From CAVXSP01 sp963764505 (GTDB lineage Bacteria; Acidobacteriota; Vicinamibacteria; Vicinamibacterales; SCN-69-37), in contig CAVXSP010000001.1 of NCBI GenBank assembly GCA_963764505.1, forward strand, positions 744,001 to 808,000: DNA of 64,000 nucleotides. Direction: 5' to 3'. Below the pieces are notes generated by a model. It saw only the letters and a list, made by a program, of their open reading frames with translations. It was not told the DNA's origin and searched no databases. The stretch's first letter is position 1; the number at the start of each line of letters is the position of its first letter. The position numbers and the translations under genes are program-made. Positions 28,733 through 41,834 of this stretch are shown piece by piece.

Positions 28733-28775
28733 GTTTTCCACATGCCGAGACCCGTCCCCCTCCTGTGGAAAACTC
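28733..28775 (-). repeat. REP-like element, right copy
   Basis: Inverted copy of the element at 28107-28150, with the same TTTTCCACA/TGTGGAAAA arms and the same 16-base core. It overlaps the most likely GTG start of purN (28765) and an alternative transposase start (28741). Confidence 0.85.
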
Positions 28776-29427
28776 TGGGCGGCCGTTGATCGGCGTGCTG
28801 ATTTCTGGGCGGGGCAGCAACCTGCGGGCCCTCATCGCGGCCGACCGGGACGGCCAGCTTGGCGGGCGTATCGCGCTGGTCGTGTCGAACAGAGCCGACG
28901 CGGCCGGGTTGGCGTTCCCGCGCGACGCCGGCATCGAGGCGCTCGTCATGCCGCACACCGAGTACGCCTCGCGCGAGGCGTACGACGCGGCATTGACCGA
29001 ACGGCTCCGGTCGCGGGGCGTTCACCTGGTCTGCCTGGCCGGATTCACCCGCCTCGTGAGCCGGGAGTTCTGCGAGGCGTTCCCCTGGCGCATTCTCAAC
29101 ATCCACCCGTCGTTGCTGCCAGCCTTTCCCGGGCCGCGCGCGCAGCGGCAGGCGCTCGAGCACGGCGTCAAGGTGACCGGCGCGACGGTACATTTCGTCA
29201 CACCGGACCTCGACGGTGGGCCGATCGTCGAGCAGGCGCCCGTCCCGGTCCGGGAGGACGACACCGAGGACTCGCTGGCCGCGCGGATCCTGGCAATCGA
29301 GCACCGGCTGTATCCACGAGCGGTCCGGTTGGTCCTCCAGCACCCCTGGCGGCTCGCCGGTCGCCGCGTCGTCTTCGACGGGCTCGGTCGGACCGACGCC
29401 GACCTGTGGAACACTAACGCGTTGTGA
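28765..29427 (+). CDS. purN: Phosphoribosylglycinamide formyltransferase
   Basis: GART adds a formyl group from 10-formyl-THF to GAR. The core is intact: GVLISGRGSNLRALI at the N-terminus, LAGFTRLVSREF, NIHPSLLPAFPGPRAQRQAL with the catalytic His (NIHPSLL), and the C-terminal VTPDLDGGPIVEQ. About 220 residues, normal. The start is unclear: GTG 28765 (MENSGRPLIGVL) lies inside the REP-like repeat, TTG 28786 (MIGVLISG) just after it, and ATG 28711 upstream of it. None has a good Shine-Dalgarno, so the insertion may have removed the original start region. The stop overlaps tyrS (GTGA). Confidence 0.93.
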   Translation: MENSGRPLIGVLISGRGSNLRALIAADRDGQLGGRIALVVSNRADAAGLAFPRDAGIEALVMPHTEYASREAYDAALTERLRSRGVHLVCLAGFTRLVSREFCEAFPWRILNIHPSLLPAFPGPRAQRQALEHGVKVTGATVHFVTPDLDGGPIVEQAPVPVREDDTEDSLAARILAIEHRLYPRAVRLVLQHPWRLAGRRVVFDGLGRTDADLWNTNAL

Positions 29428-30659
29428 CCTCTCCCGATATCGACCGGCAGTTCGCCTATTTGACAAAAGGCTGCGTGGATGTCGTGCGTCCGGCGGAACT
29501 TCACCAGAAGCTCCAGCGGTCCGCCGAGACCGGCCGGCCGCTCACGGTCAAGGTCGGGTTCGATCCGACGGCGCCAGACCTGCATCTGGGGCATACGGTG
29601 CTGCTGCGCAAGATGAAGCATTTCCAGGACCTCGGGCATCGCGTGATCTTCCTGATCGGCGACTTCACCGGGCTCATCGGCGATCCCACGGGGCGCTCGA
29701 AGACGCGCCCTCCGCTGACCCGCGAGCAGGTCGACGCCAACGCCGAGACGTACAAAACGCAGGTGTTCAAGATCCTCGACCGCGGGAGGACCGTCGTCGA
29801 ATTCAACTCCCGCTGGCTCTCCGCGCTGGGCGCCGAGGGCGTGATCAGGCTCGCCCAGCGCTACAGCGTCGCCCAGATGCTCGAGCGGCGCGATTTCAAG
29901 CAGCGCTACGAGGCCGGCGAGCCCATCGCACTGCACGAGTTCCTCTACTCCCTCGCGCAGGCCTACGATTCCGTGCACGTCCATGCGGATGTCGAGCTCG
30001 GCGGCACCGACCAGCTCTTCAATCTGAACGTGGGCCGGGACCTGATGCCCGGGTACGGTCTCGAACCGCAGGTCGTGATGACCACGCCTTTGCTGGAAGG
30101 GCTGCGTGGTGTCGAGAAGATGTCGAAGAGCCTGAACAACTACGTCGGCGTCACCGAACCGCCCGACGAGATGTTCGGCAAGCTCATGTCCATCAGCGAC
30201 GAGCTGATGTGGCGCTACTACCTGCTCCTGACGGATCTGTCGGAGGCGGCGATCGAATCGTTGCGGCAGGACGTCCTGGCGGGACGGCGGCATCCCAAGG
30301 ACGTCAAGGCGGGCCTGGCCGGCGACATCGTGGCGGCGTTCCATTCGGCCGAGGAGGCGGCAATGGCCGCGGCCCGATTCGAGGCCAGAAGCCGAGGCGA
30401 ATCGACGGGAGACGAGCCACGGCTCGAGTGGACACTGCCGGCGGAGCCCAGGCCGATGCGACAGCTCCTGATCGAGCTGAAGCTCGTCGGATCGGGGCGC
30501 GAGGCGGACCAGAAGCTGGATCAGGGCGCGGTCAGCGTGGACGGACGCAGGGTCGGCGGCAAGCTCGAGCTGCAGCAGAGCTATCTGTCGCCCGGCGACC
30601 ATCGCCTGGACATCGGCCGGCGCAGCTACAATCTGATGGTCCGGGGACCCGCCCGTTGA
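29424..30659 (+). CDS. tyrS: Tyrosyl-tRNA synthetase
   Basis: The enzyme charges tRNA-Tyr. The protein has 411 residues from GTG 29424, overlapping purN's stop. The class I HIGH motif is HLGH in DPTAPDLHLGHTVLLRKMKH (about 45-58), and the KMSKS loop is intact (GVEKMSKSLNNYVG, about 235). The Tyr-binding GGTDQLFNLNVGRDL is present. The last 65 residues form an S4 RNA-binding domain (MRQLLIELKLVGSGREADQK). It is the last gene before the rRNA operon on the same strand. No T-box leader is seen. Confidence 0.96.
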   Translation: MTSPDIDRQFAYLTKGCVDVVRPAELHQKLQRSAETGRPLTVKVGFDPTAPDLHLGHTVLLRKMKHFQDLGHRVIFLIGDFTGLIGDPTGRSKTRPPLTREQVDANAETYKTQVFKILDRGRTVVEFNSRWLSALGAEGVIRLAQRYSVAQMLERRDFKQRYEAGEPIALHEFLYSLAQAYDSVHVHADVELGGTDQLFNLNVGRDLMPGYGLEPQVVMTTPLLEGLRGVEKMSKSLNNYVGVTEPPDEMFGKLMSISDELMWRYYLLLTDLSEAAIESLRQDVLAGRRHPKDVKAGLAGDIVAAFHSAEEAAMAAARFEARSRGESTGDEPRLEWTLPAEPRPMRQLLIELKLVGSGREADQKLDQGAVSVDGRRVGGKLELQQSYLSPGDHRLDIGRRSYNLMVRGPAR

Positions 30660-30681
30660 CGACTGACGGACGCATGGGTGA

Positions 30682-30710
30682 TTGACGGAGAGTTCCGCCG
30701 GCGCTATATT
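30682..30710 (+). promoter_or_regulatory. rRNA operon promoter P1
   Basis: TTGACG at 30682-30687 (5 of 6), a 17-base spacer and TATATT at 30705-30710 (5 of 6). Bases after the -10 (GTAGGTCCG) resemble those after P2 (ATAGGTTCG), suggesting a duplicated promoter. Confidence 0.7.
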
Positions 30711-30869
30711 CGTAGGTCCGAGTAAGGCGGCGGTCCCGCCAGGGAGCGCCAGTTCGTCCGATCTGACGCCCCGAGCCAGACCCGAACGACCCGAGCAGAT
30801 TTGGGCAGATTTGAACAGATGGCGCCGCTGCGGGTTGGCGCTTCGGAGCGTCCGGCAGCGACAACGAGC

Positions 30870-30899
30870 TTGACAGTTCGGCCGAGGCTGTCGTATATT
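30870..30899 (+). promoter_or_regulatory. rRNA operon promoter P2
   Basis: Perfect TTGACA at 30870-30875, an 18-base spacer and TATATT at 30894-30899. It lies about 310 bases before the mature 16S start, at a normal distance for a leader with antitermination and processing signals. Confidence 0.8.
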
Positions 30900-31209
30900 T
30901 GATAGGTTCGCCTCTGAACGGAAAGAGCGGCAGGGGCGAGGGGCCTGGACCTCGGAGCGAGGTCCTGGTTGCGGTTCGGTTCTTTGAAAACTAGATAGAA
31001 CGTGCAAGCACAGCCCGTCGAGTATCAGCGCGGGGGGTCACACCCCTCGCATACTTGAACGGCCCTGCTGAAGCCCTTTGGGGTGGAGGCGGGGGAAATC
31101 CGAGAGCCAAATCAACAGGCGCTTGGGTTGAACGAGCTTCGCTGGAGGGTTCCCGCGGCGTCGAGGCGACAGTCTCGTCGGAGCGCGGAGCGCGAAAGCG
31201 GACGAATTT
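30900..31209 (+). other. rRNA leader with boxA-like site
   Basis: This stretch holds the transcribed leader. GTTCTTTGAAAACT at 30979-30992 is a boxA-like antitermination site. It overlaps the left arm of the 16S processing stem. No protein gene is supported here; the open frames are artefacts of GC-rich sequence. Confidence 0.7.
30987..31002 (+). other. 16S rRNA processing stem, left arm
   Basis: The 16 bases AAAACTAGATAGAACG are perfectly complementary to 32877-32892, downstream of 16S. Together they would form the long stem cut by RNase III to release pre-16S rRNA. Confidence 0.8.
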
Positions 31210-32765
<1,556 letters not shown>

Positions 32766-32876
32766 GAGACTGTTCGTCCGAAGCGCCCATCCGGGCGCGA
32801 GGGCGGACGACACTCAGATCGATCTGGTACTCCGCGGTGCGCCAACCGGCGTAACTGCAGCGAGCTGATGCGCGCG

Positions 32877-32892
32877 CGTTCTATCTAGTTTT
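32877..32892 (+). other. 16S rRNA processing stem, right arm
   Basis: Exact reverse complement of 30987-31002. It lies about 115 bases after the 16S end and 18 bases before tRNA-Ile. Confidence 0.8.
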
Positions 32893-32910
32893 GAGGGAAT
32901 CGGACAGATC

Positions 32911-32987
<77 letters not shown>

Positions 32988-33075
32988 ACTCGAACGCCTG
33001 CCGCTGTGGTAGGATGGCTCGAAGTGGACCGACGGCGGTCCGTTTGGACTCGAGGGCACGTTATGAGAGGAGCGT

Positions 33076-33175
33076 CTATTTGTTGAAGAGCGATTGATGG
33101 CCGGTCGCACGTCGGTGTGAGAGATCGTTCCCGCCCGTTGCCCGCCATCGAATTCCGATCGTCGCCAACAAATAG
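33076..33175 (+). other. Long hairpin in the tRNA-Ile/tRNA-Ala spacer
   Basis: CTATTTGTTG (33076-33085) is the exact inverse of CAACAAATAG (33166-33175), and an inner GATGG/CCATC pair extends the fold. The element lies in the 241-base gap between the two tRNA genes and may guide tRNA release. No gene is seen in the gap. Confidence 0.6.
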
Positions 33176-33228
33176 GAGAAGGCTCTTGGGATCGCGCGCT
33201 GCGCGATTGCGTGTCTGTCGAACGAGAT

Positions 33229-33304
33229 GGGGAATTAGCTCAGCTGGGAGAGCGCCTGGTTTGCAACCAGGAGGTCACCGGTTCGAGCCCGGTATTCTCC
33301 ACCA
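33229..33304 (+). tRNA. tRNA-Ala (TGC)
   Basis: The 76-base cloverleaf has acceptor stem GGGGAAT/ATTCTCC with one G-T pair, D-arm TAGCTCAGCTGGGAGAGC, anticodon TGC at 33262-33264, T-loop GGTTCGAGCCC and encoded CCA. Confidence 0.97.
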
Positions 33305-33428
33305 GATGGTTTCGCGCATCGACGAGATGGCAGTGTCGGCTGATGCTGGCATCGACTGAGATGCGCAGCGGCGGATCGGAAGATCGATCGGCCGTGAGTG
33401 AGTCTGAGGGACGCAGTTCCTCAGGTGA

Positions 33429-33440
33429 TCTTTGACAACT
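33429..33440 (+). promoter_or_regulatory. boxA-like site before 23S
   Basis: TCTTTGACAACT resembles boxA and the matching site in the 16S leader (TCTTTGAAAACT). It is placed about 150 bases ahead of 23S, as expected for renewed antitermination. Confidence 0.6.
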
Positions 33441-33466
33441 GAATATCCTGCAAACGGTAGTTTTCC
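33438..33466 (+). other. 23S rRNA processing stem, left arm
   Basis: These 29 bases pair with 36676-36704 downstream of 23S along the whole length, with only two G-U wobbles. This is the expected RNase III stem of pre-23S rRNA. Confidence 0.82.
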
Positions 33467-33588
33467 GTACTCACAAGCACACGCAGTGTGTCCGTGAGGG
33501 TTCGGAAGGAGAGGTTGGCGCTTGCAGGTTCCGGGACCGCGGCTGTCGCGGCGTCCGGGGCCGATAATCGTCAGTCTCAAATTCCAAT

Positions 33589-36580
<2,992 letters not shown>

Positions 36581-36675
36581 TTGATTCCTTTCCCGTCCGC
36601 CGCGCATCGGCGCGGTCGGATGGCTCCGCGAATCGCCGCGGAGGCCCGCACGCGCACGCGCGTGCCTCGTGAGGA

Positions 36676-36704
36676 GGGAAACTACCGTTTGCAGGGTATT
36701 CAGT
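36676..36704 (+). other. 23S rRNA processing stem, right arm
   Basis: Complement of 33438-33466 with two G-U wobbles. It sits about 95 bases after the 23S end and 113 before 5S. Confidence 0.82.
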
Positions 36705-36817
36705 CGTCTCGTATTCGCGCGGCGTGGCGCTCTCGAGCGACACGACGCGCCGTGCCGCCGGGCGGATGTTCCGGCGCCACGATCGTATTCAACGTCGAAG
36801 TTCGACGTTCACCCGTT

Positions 36818-36935
<118 letters not shown>

Positions 36936-36946
36936 TTATTCTTCGA

Positions 36947-36978
36947 GGGCCCGCTCGGCTGACGCCGGGCGGGCCCTT
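36947..36978 (+). terminator. rRNA operon terminator
   Basis: GGGCCCGC pairs with GCGGGCCC across a loop that can extend the stem, followed by TTCGTC. It lies 11 bases after 5S. The T-tract is poor, as is common in high-GC genomes. Confidence 0.7.
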
Positions 36979-37027
36979 CGTCCGTACGGCCGCGGCCGCC
37001 CGCCGCCATGCTAGACTCCTCCGTCCC

Positions 37028-38815
37028 GTGTGCTGCCGTCGGCCGCTCGCCAGCCTGCTCGTCTGCTGCTGGTTCCTGGTCGTGCTCGCGGCGCCGATCG
37101 CCGCCGACGAGGGCTGGGTCATCGAACGTCTCGCCGTGCGCCTCCAAATCGAGCCGTCCGGCGACCTCCTGGCCTTCGAGCAGTTCGATGTCGATTTTCG
37201 GGGTCAGCCACATCACGGGATCTTCCGGGACATCCGGTTCCAGTTCGCCTACGACCAGGACCACCTGCGCGAGTACGACGTCCACTTCATCGCCGCCTCG
37301 TCCGCCGACGGGCGGCCCCAGCCGGTTGAGAGCTCGACCAACGGCGCGCTCCGGCGCTTCAAGATCGGCAACCCGAATCGCACAATCAGCGGGAAGGCGA
37401 CATACCAGCTCAGCTACCGCGTCAGCCGCGCACTGAACGGGTTCGCCGATCACGACGAGCTGTACTGGAACGTGACGGGAGTCTGGCCGGTGGCGCTGGA
37501 GCGCGTCACCGTCTCCCTTCGCACGCCGGGGCCCGACCTCACGCGCGTCGACTGTTTTCAGGGGACGGCCGGCTCCACCGAGCCGTGCCGCTCGGCATCG
37601 TCTCCGAACGAAGCGGGTTTCGGCGCCTCGAGAATGCTCGCTCCGGGCGAGCAGTTGACGATCGTCGCCGGCCTTCGCAAGGGCGCCGTCGCGGAACCGA
37701 CGCCAAGGCTCGTCGGACGGCTCCGGGAGCCCGGGGAATTCTTCGCCCTCACGCACGCGATCGTGGCAACCGCGGCGGGCGTCCTCGCGCTCGTGCTCGC
37801 CGGGGTAGCGACCCTCTGGTGGTGGACCGGTCGAGACCGGCGCTACGTCTCTCTCATCCAATCGACGCCCGACGATCCGCAGGAGCGCATCCCTCTGTTC
37901 GGCGGGCGCCCGATTGCGGTGGAGTTCGAGCCGCCGGAGCGGATCCGTCCGGCGCAGGCGGGCCTGCTCATGGACGAACGGGCGGACACCCTCGACGTGA
38001 CCGCGACCATCGTCGATCTGGCCGTGCGCGGCTACCTGAGCATCGCGGAGATCCCGAAGCGGGGCTGGTTCGGTCACAAGGACTGGCAGATCGAGCGCTT
38101 GAAGACGTCCGACGGAAGCCTCCTTCCGTACGAGCGGATCGTGCTGGATGGCCTGTTCAAGAGCGGAAACGTCCGCCGGCTTTCGCAGTTGAAGAACACG
38201 TTCCATCGCGACCTCGAATCGGCGAAGGGCGCCCTCTACCGTGATGCGGTGGAGCGGGGATGGTTTCCGCGGAACCCGAACGCCGTACGGGTGATCTGGA
38301 CGTCCGTCGGACTCGTCATCGTCTGTGCCGGGGTAGCCTCGATCGTCCAGCTCGGACGGCGATGGGGGGCCGGGCTCGTGGGAGTGCCGGTGGTCGCCGG
38401 AGGACTGCTGCTCGCCCTGACCTCGAGGGGCATGCCGCGGCGGTCGGCCGCAGGCACGGCGATGCTGCGGCGCGTGCTCGGCTTCATCCGCTACATCCGG
38501 ACCGCCGAAACAGAGACGCAGGCGTTCGCCGAACGTGCGCACGTCTTCACGGAGTATCTGCCCTACGCGATTGCGTTCAAGTGCGTGGAGCGCTGGGCGC
38601 GCGCGTTCAGGGACCTCGACGTCCAGCGAGCGGCGGCCGGGTGGTATCGTGGCCCGTCCGAATTCAACGCGGCGGGCTTCTCGTCGAGTCTTGCGACGTT
38701 CTCGGCGTCCGTTTCGAGCACGATTGGCTCCACGCCCGGCGGGCGCGGCGGCAGTGGATTCGGCGGCGGCTCGTCGGGCGGCGGCGGAGGCGGTGGGGGC
38801 GGCGGAGGATGGTAG
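37028..38815 (+). CDS. DUF2207 membrane protein
   Basis: The protein has 595 residues from GTG 37028. A signal peptide (LASLLVCCWFLVVLAAPIAA, cut near residue 25) is followed by the DUF2207 beta domain (WVIERLAVRLQIEPSGDLLA, HHGIFRDIRFQF), a membrane helix at about 240-262 (IVATAAGVLALVLAGVATLW) and two more near 425-465. The C-terminus is Ser/Gly-rich and ends in a long glycine run plus Trp, typical of this family. Cytoplasmic parts carry a possible winged-helix (DERADTLDVTATIVDLAVRG). It is followed 13 bases later by a LemA-like gene; the two families commonly occur together and are thought to act at the envelope. Function unknown. Confidence 0.9.
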   Translation: MCCRRPLASLLVCCWFLVVLAAPIAADEGWVIERLAVRLQIEPSGDLLAFEQFDVDFRGQPHHGIFRDIRFQFAYDQDHLREYDVHFIAASSADGRPQPVESSTNGALRRFKIGNPNRTISGKATYQLSYRVSRALNGFADHDELYWNVTGVWPVALERVTVSLRTPGPDLTRVDCFQGTAGSTEPCRSASSPNEAGFGASRMLAPGEQLTIVAGLRKGAVAEPTPRLVGRLREPGEFFALTHAIVATAAGVLALVLAGVATLWWWTGRDRRYVSLIQSTPDDPQERIPLFGGRPIAVEFEPPERIRPAQAGLLMDERADTLDVTATIVDLAVRGYLSIAEIPKRGWFGHKDWQIERLKTSDGSLLPYERIVLDGLFKSGNVRRLSQLKNTFHRDLESAKGALYRDAVERGWFPRNPNAVRVIWTSVGLVIVCAGVASIVQLGRRWGAGLVGVPVVAGGLLLALTSRGMPRRSAAGTAMLRRVLGFIRYIRTAETETQAFAERAHVFTEYLPYAIAFKCVERWARAFRDLDVQRAAAGWYRGPSEFNAAGFSSSLATFSASVSSTIGSTPGGRGGSGFGGGSSGGGGGGGGGGGW

Positions 38816-38828
38816 AGAGGACGCTCGA

Positions 38829-39377
38829 ATGGGCGTGACCGCCGGCGTTGCGGCCGTGGTCGTACTGGCCGCCGCGGTGGCCGCGCTCTACAACAGCCTG
38901 GTCAGCGCCCGCCTCGGCGTGCGCGAGGCGTGGAGTGCGGTCGATGTGCAGCTCCAGCGACGCGCCTCGCTCATTCCGAACCTCGTCGACGTCGTCAAGG
39001 GATATGCCTGGTACGAGCGCGACACGCTGCGCGGCATCGTCGAGGCCAGAGAGGCAGTGGGCGCCGCCGCGGGTCCGCGCACCGCGGCCAGCGCCGACGC
39101 GGCCCTGACGGGCGCGCTCGGCGCGTTCTTCGCGCTGGCAGAAGCGTATCCGGACCTCAAGGCCAACGAGCGGTACGCCAGCCTCCAGTCCGACCTCGTC
39201 GCGACCGAGAACACGATCGCGCACGCGCGGAACTACTACAATGCCGCGGTTCAGCTCTACAACACCCGCCTGCAGCGGTTCCCGGCCGTCGTGCTGGCTG
39301 GGGCTCTCGGCTTCCGGCCCGCGGAGTTCTTTGCCGCGGAGCCGGGCGCCCGCGATGTGGTTGGCGTCGCCGTGTAG
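38829..39377 (+). CDS. LemA family protein
   Basis: The protein has 182 residues from ATG 38829 with GAGG upstream. One N-terminal membrane helix (GVAAVVVLAAAVAALYNSLV) is followed by the LemA helical core: AWSAVDVQLQRRASLIPNLV, AYPDLKANERYASLQSDLVA, TENTIAHARNYYNAAVQLYN and the end FPAVVLAGALGFRPAEFF. The inferred topology is N-out or N-in with a long soluble helical bundle. It pairs with the DUF2207 gene just upstream. Role in the cell is not established. Confidence 0.93.
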   Translation: MGVTAGVAAVVVLAAAVAALYNSLVSARLGVREAWSAVDVQLQRRASLIPNLVDVVKGYAWYERDTLRGIVEAREAVGAAAGPRTAASADAALTGALGAFFALAEAYPDLKANERYASLQSDLVATENTIAHARNYYNAAVQLYNTRLQRFPAVVLAGALGFRPAEFFAAEPGARDVVGVAV

Positions 39378-39497
39378 GAGGGGGCCGGCGTACGGAGGGA
39401 GCCGAGGACCGACGCGCCAGAAAATTCATATGCCTGCCACGAATCTGCCATCTTTCCCTGGGGTCGTCTCCGACGACCGCGGGTGACAATAGACAGG

Positions 39498-40265
39498 ATG
39501 GACGCGAATCCCGAGCCGTCTCCGACTCCGCCGGGACGCCGGGTGCTCGTCGTCGAGGACGAGCCGCATATCCGCGAGCTGGTCGCGTTTCACCTCGGCC
39601 TGGAGGGTTTGCAGGTCGTGGAGGCGAAGGATGGAGACGAAGCGCTCCGGCTCGTCCGGTCTGCGCCATTCGACGTGTGTGTGCTCGATCTGATGCTGCC
39701 GCGGGTCGACGGACTGACCGTCTGCCGCGGCATCCGTCGCGACCCGCGAAACGCCGACACGCCCATCCTCATGCTGACCGCGCGGCGCGAGGAGGCCGAC
39801 AAGGTGCTCGGCCTGGAAAGCGGCGCAGACGACTATCTGACCAAGCCGTTCGGCGTGCGCGAGCTGGTGGCCAGGGTACGAGCGCTGCTCAGAAGGCCCC
39901 GGGCATCGCCGGCCGGGGGGACACCGGAGCCGCCGGTGGTGCAGGCGGGGCCGCTGATGATCGATCCCCGAAAGCGCCAGGTATCGCTGCACGGGCGGAT
40001 CGTCGACGTCACGCCACACGAGTTCGACGTGCTGCACCTGCTGGCCGCGAGTCCGGGGATCGTGTTCACGCGCGAGAGGATTCTGGAGCGCGTCTGGACC
40101 CAGGACACCCATGTGACGGTCCGCAGCGTCGACACTCTCGTGAAGCGTCTCCGTCAGAAGATCGAGCCCGACACGCGGCAGCCGGCGTGGATCTTGACGG
40201 TGTGGGGAACGGGCTACAAGTTCGCCGAGCCCGGCGAGCGCGAATCGGACGCACCGCGCGCATAG
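39498..40265 (+). CDS. OmpR-family response regulator
   Basis: The protein has 255 residues from ATG 39498; GTG 39483 in frame would add five. The receiver domain shows EDE at 20-22, phospho-acceptor Asp64 (VCVLDLMLPR), the Thr of MLTARR and Lys of LTKPFG. The C-terminal winged-helix domain has DVTPHEFDVLHLLAASPG and RSVDTLVKRLRQKIEPDTRQ, and ends GTGYKFAEPG. The sensor kinase follows 13 bases later. Target genes are unknown. Confidence 0.95.
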   Translation: MDANPEPSPTPPGRRVLVVEDEPHIRELVAFHLGLEGLQVVEAKDGDEALRLVRSAPFDVCVLDLMLPRVDGLTVCRGIRRDPRNADTPILMLTARREEADKVLGLESGADDYLTKPFGVRELVARVRALLRRPRASPAGGTPEPPVVQAGPLMIDPRKRQVSLHGRIVDVTPHEFDVLHLLAASPGIVFTRERILERVWTQDTHVTVRSVDTLVKRLRQKIEPDTRQPAWILTVWGTGYKFAEPGERESDAPRA

Positions 40266-40278
40266 CGCGAAGCAGCAC

Positions 40279-41829
40279 ATGCCTGATCCCGTCTGGTACC
40301 GGAGCCTGTACTGGCGAATCGCGCTGGGATTCGTGGCGCTCCTCGCCGCGTTGCTTGCAGCGCAGGGACTCGTCTTCCTCTGGCTGACCGGCCGCGTCGC
40401 CGCCGCGTGGCCCGGCCGGTCCGCGACCGAGCTGGCGACGGCCATCGCCGCCGACGTGGCGCGGGAACTGACGGCGCGACCCGGGACCGATCTGGACGTC
40501 TACGTGAACACCCGCTACGAGGGCACGTTCCGGTCGTTCGCGGTCGTGATGGCCACCGGCCGGGTCGCTTACAGTCGCCGCGTCCTTCCGCCGCCGTCAA
40601 TCGGCGTGGCGAGCCGCGCACGTCTGACGGCGGACGGCGTTCCGCTGCAGGACCGGACCGGTCCGGGGTTCGGTGGGGGCGGACCCAGGTCCGGCGGTGG
40701 CCGCCGGGTCTACGGTCGGCAGAATGGCCGGCAGAACGGCCCCAACCTGCAGTTCACCGGCCGCGGCGACAGGTATTCCCGGGACGCCAGCCTGGCGTTC
40801 GTGTTTGCGCCGATCACGATCGCCGATCGCGAAGCCGGCGTCGTGGCCGTGCCGGTCGACCCGCCCCCGCTCTCGCTGGCGATGCGCGATCTCTGGCCGC
40901 GCTTGCTGACGGTCGGGTTGGGCCTGCTGCTGGCCGGCAGCGCGATCGGCGCGCTCCTCGTGTTCCGGCCGACGCACCGCCGCCTGCAGGCGCTGCAGCA
41001 GACGGCCCGGGCCGTCGGGGCCGGCCAGTTGGGCGCTCGGGCTCCCGAAGCCGGCGGCGACGAGGTCGCCGCCCTGGCGCGCTCTTTCAACGAGATGGCC
41101 GGGCAGCTCGAGCAGCGGACGTCCGCGCTCGAAGCGGCCGACCGCACCAGACGCCAGCTCGTCGCCGACGTGTCGCACGAGCTGACGACGCCGCTGGCGG
41201 CGGTTCGCGGTTACATCGAGACGCTTGCCATGCCCAACCTGTCGCTGGACATGGCGACCCGGTCCCGGTATCTGCGGATCGTGGAGGAGGAGACGGATCG
41301 ACTGGACCACATCGTCGGAGACCTGCTCGACGTCGCGCGCCTCGAAGGAGGCGGCGGCACGCTGGCCATCGAGGACGTTCCAGTTGCGCAGTTGTTCGAG
41401 CGGCTCCGGCACCGGCATGCGCAGGTGCTCGAGCAGAAGCGGATCCGGCTCGACACGGCCGAGGACCCTCCTGGGCTCGTCGTCCGTGCCGACGCCAAGC
41501 GGCTCGAACAGGCCCTGCAGAACCTCGTCTCGAACGCAGCGCGGCACACGCCTGAAGGCGGGCGCGTTTCAGTCGTGGCCACTCGAGAGACGACCGGGGT
41601 TGGTATTCTGGTCGAGGACACTGGACCCGGCATCCCTCCGGAGCATCTGGGGAGGGTGTTCGATCGCTTCTACAAGGTGGATGTCTCGCGGACTGGCACC
41701 GCGATGCCGTCGGGCAGTGGCCTCGGCCTTTCGATCGTCCGCGCGATCGTTGAGCGCCACGCGGGGACCATCTCCGTCGCCAATGGATCGTCGGGCGGCG
41801 CCCGGTTCGCCATCTGGCTCCCTTCCTGA
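40279..41829 (+). CDS. Membrane sensor histidine kinase
   Basis: The protein has 516 residues. Two membrane helices (about 14-36 and 205-228) enclose a periplasmic sensor region of roughly 165 residues that includes a Gly/Arg/Asn-rich insert (about 130-155, GFGGGGPRSGGGRR). A HAMP domain (FRPTHRRLQALQQTARAVGA) leads to HisKA with VADVSHELTTPLAAVRGYIE and an intact ATPase (N-box NLVSNAARHTPEG, G1 EDTGPGIPP, G2 GSGLGLSIVRAI). It forms a pair with the OmpR-type regulator just upstream. The ligand is not known. Confidence 0.95.
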   Translation: MPDPVWYRSLYWRIALGFVALLAALLAAQGLVFLWLTGRVAAAWPGRSATELATAIAADVARELTARPGTDLDVYVNTRYEGTFRSFAVVMATGRVAYSRRVLPPPSIGVASRARLTADGVPLQDRTGPGFGGGGPRSGGGRRVYGRQNGRQNGPNLQFTGRGDRYSRDASLAFVFAPITIADREAGVVAVPVDPPPLSLAMRDLWPRLLTVGLGLLLAGSAIGALLVFRPTHRRLQALQQTARAVGAGQLGARAPEAGGDEVAALARSFNEMAGQLEQRTSALEAADRTRRQLVADVSHELTTPLAAVRGYIETLAMPNLSLDMATRSRYLRIVEEETDRLDHIVGDLLDVARLEGGGGTLAIEDVPVAQLFERLRHRHAQVLEQKRIRLDTAEDPPGLVVRADAKRLEQALQNLVSNAARHTPEGGRVSVVATRETTGVGILVEDTGPGIPPEHLGRVFDRFYKVDVSRTGTAMPSGSGLGLSIVRAIVERHAGTISVANGSSGGARFAIWLPS

Positions 41830-41834
41830 CGACA

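Larger units (their letters stand above)
28107..28775. mobile_element. RAYT-REP unit inserted between purM and purN
   Basis: A 669-base unit made of a transposase gene bounded by two near-identical inverted repeats (28107-28150 and 28733-28775). It separates purM from purN, which in the rest of this operon would be expected to abut. The boundaries follow the repeats; no target-site duplication was identified. Confidence 0.7.

Noticed and set aside
29022..31007. A 661-residue open frame on the minus strand over purN, tyrS and the rRNA leader
   Set aside because: It is antisense to two well-supported genes and to promoters, with no family match.
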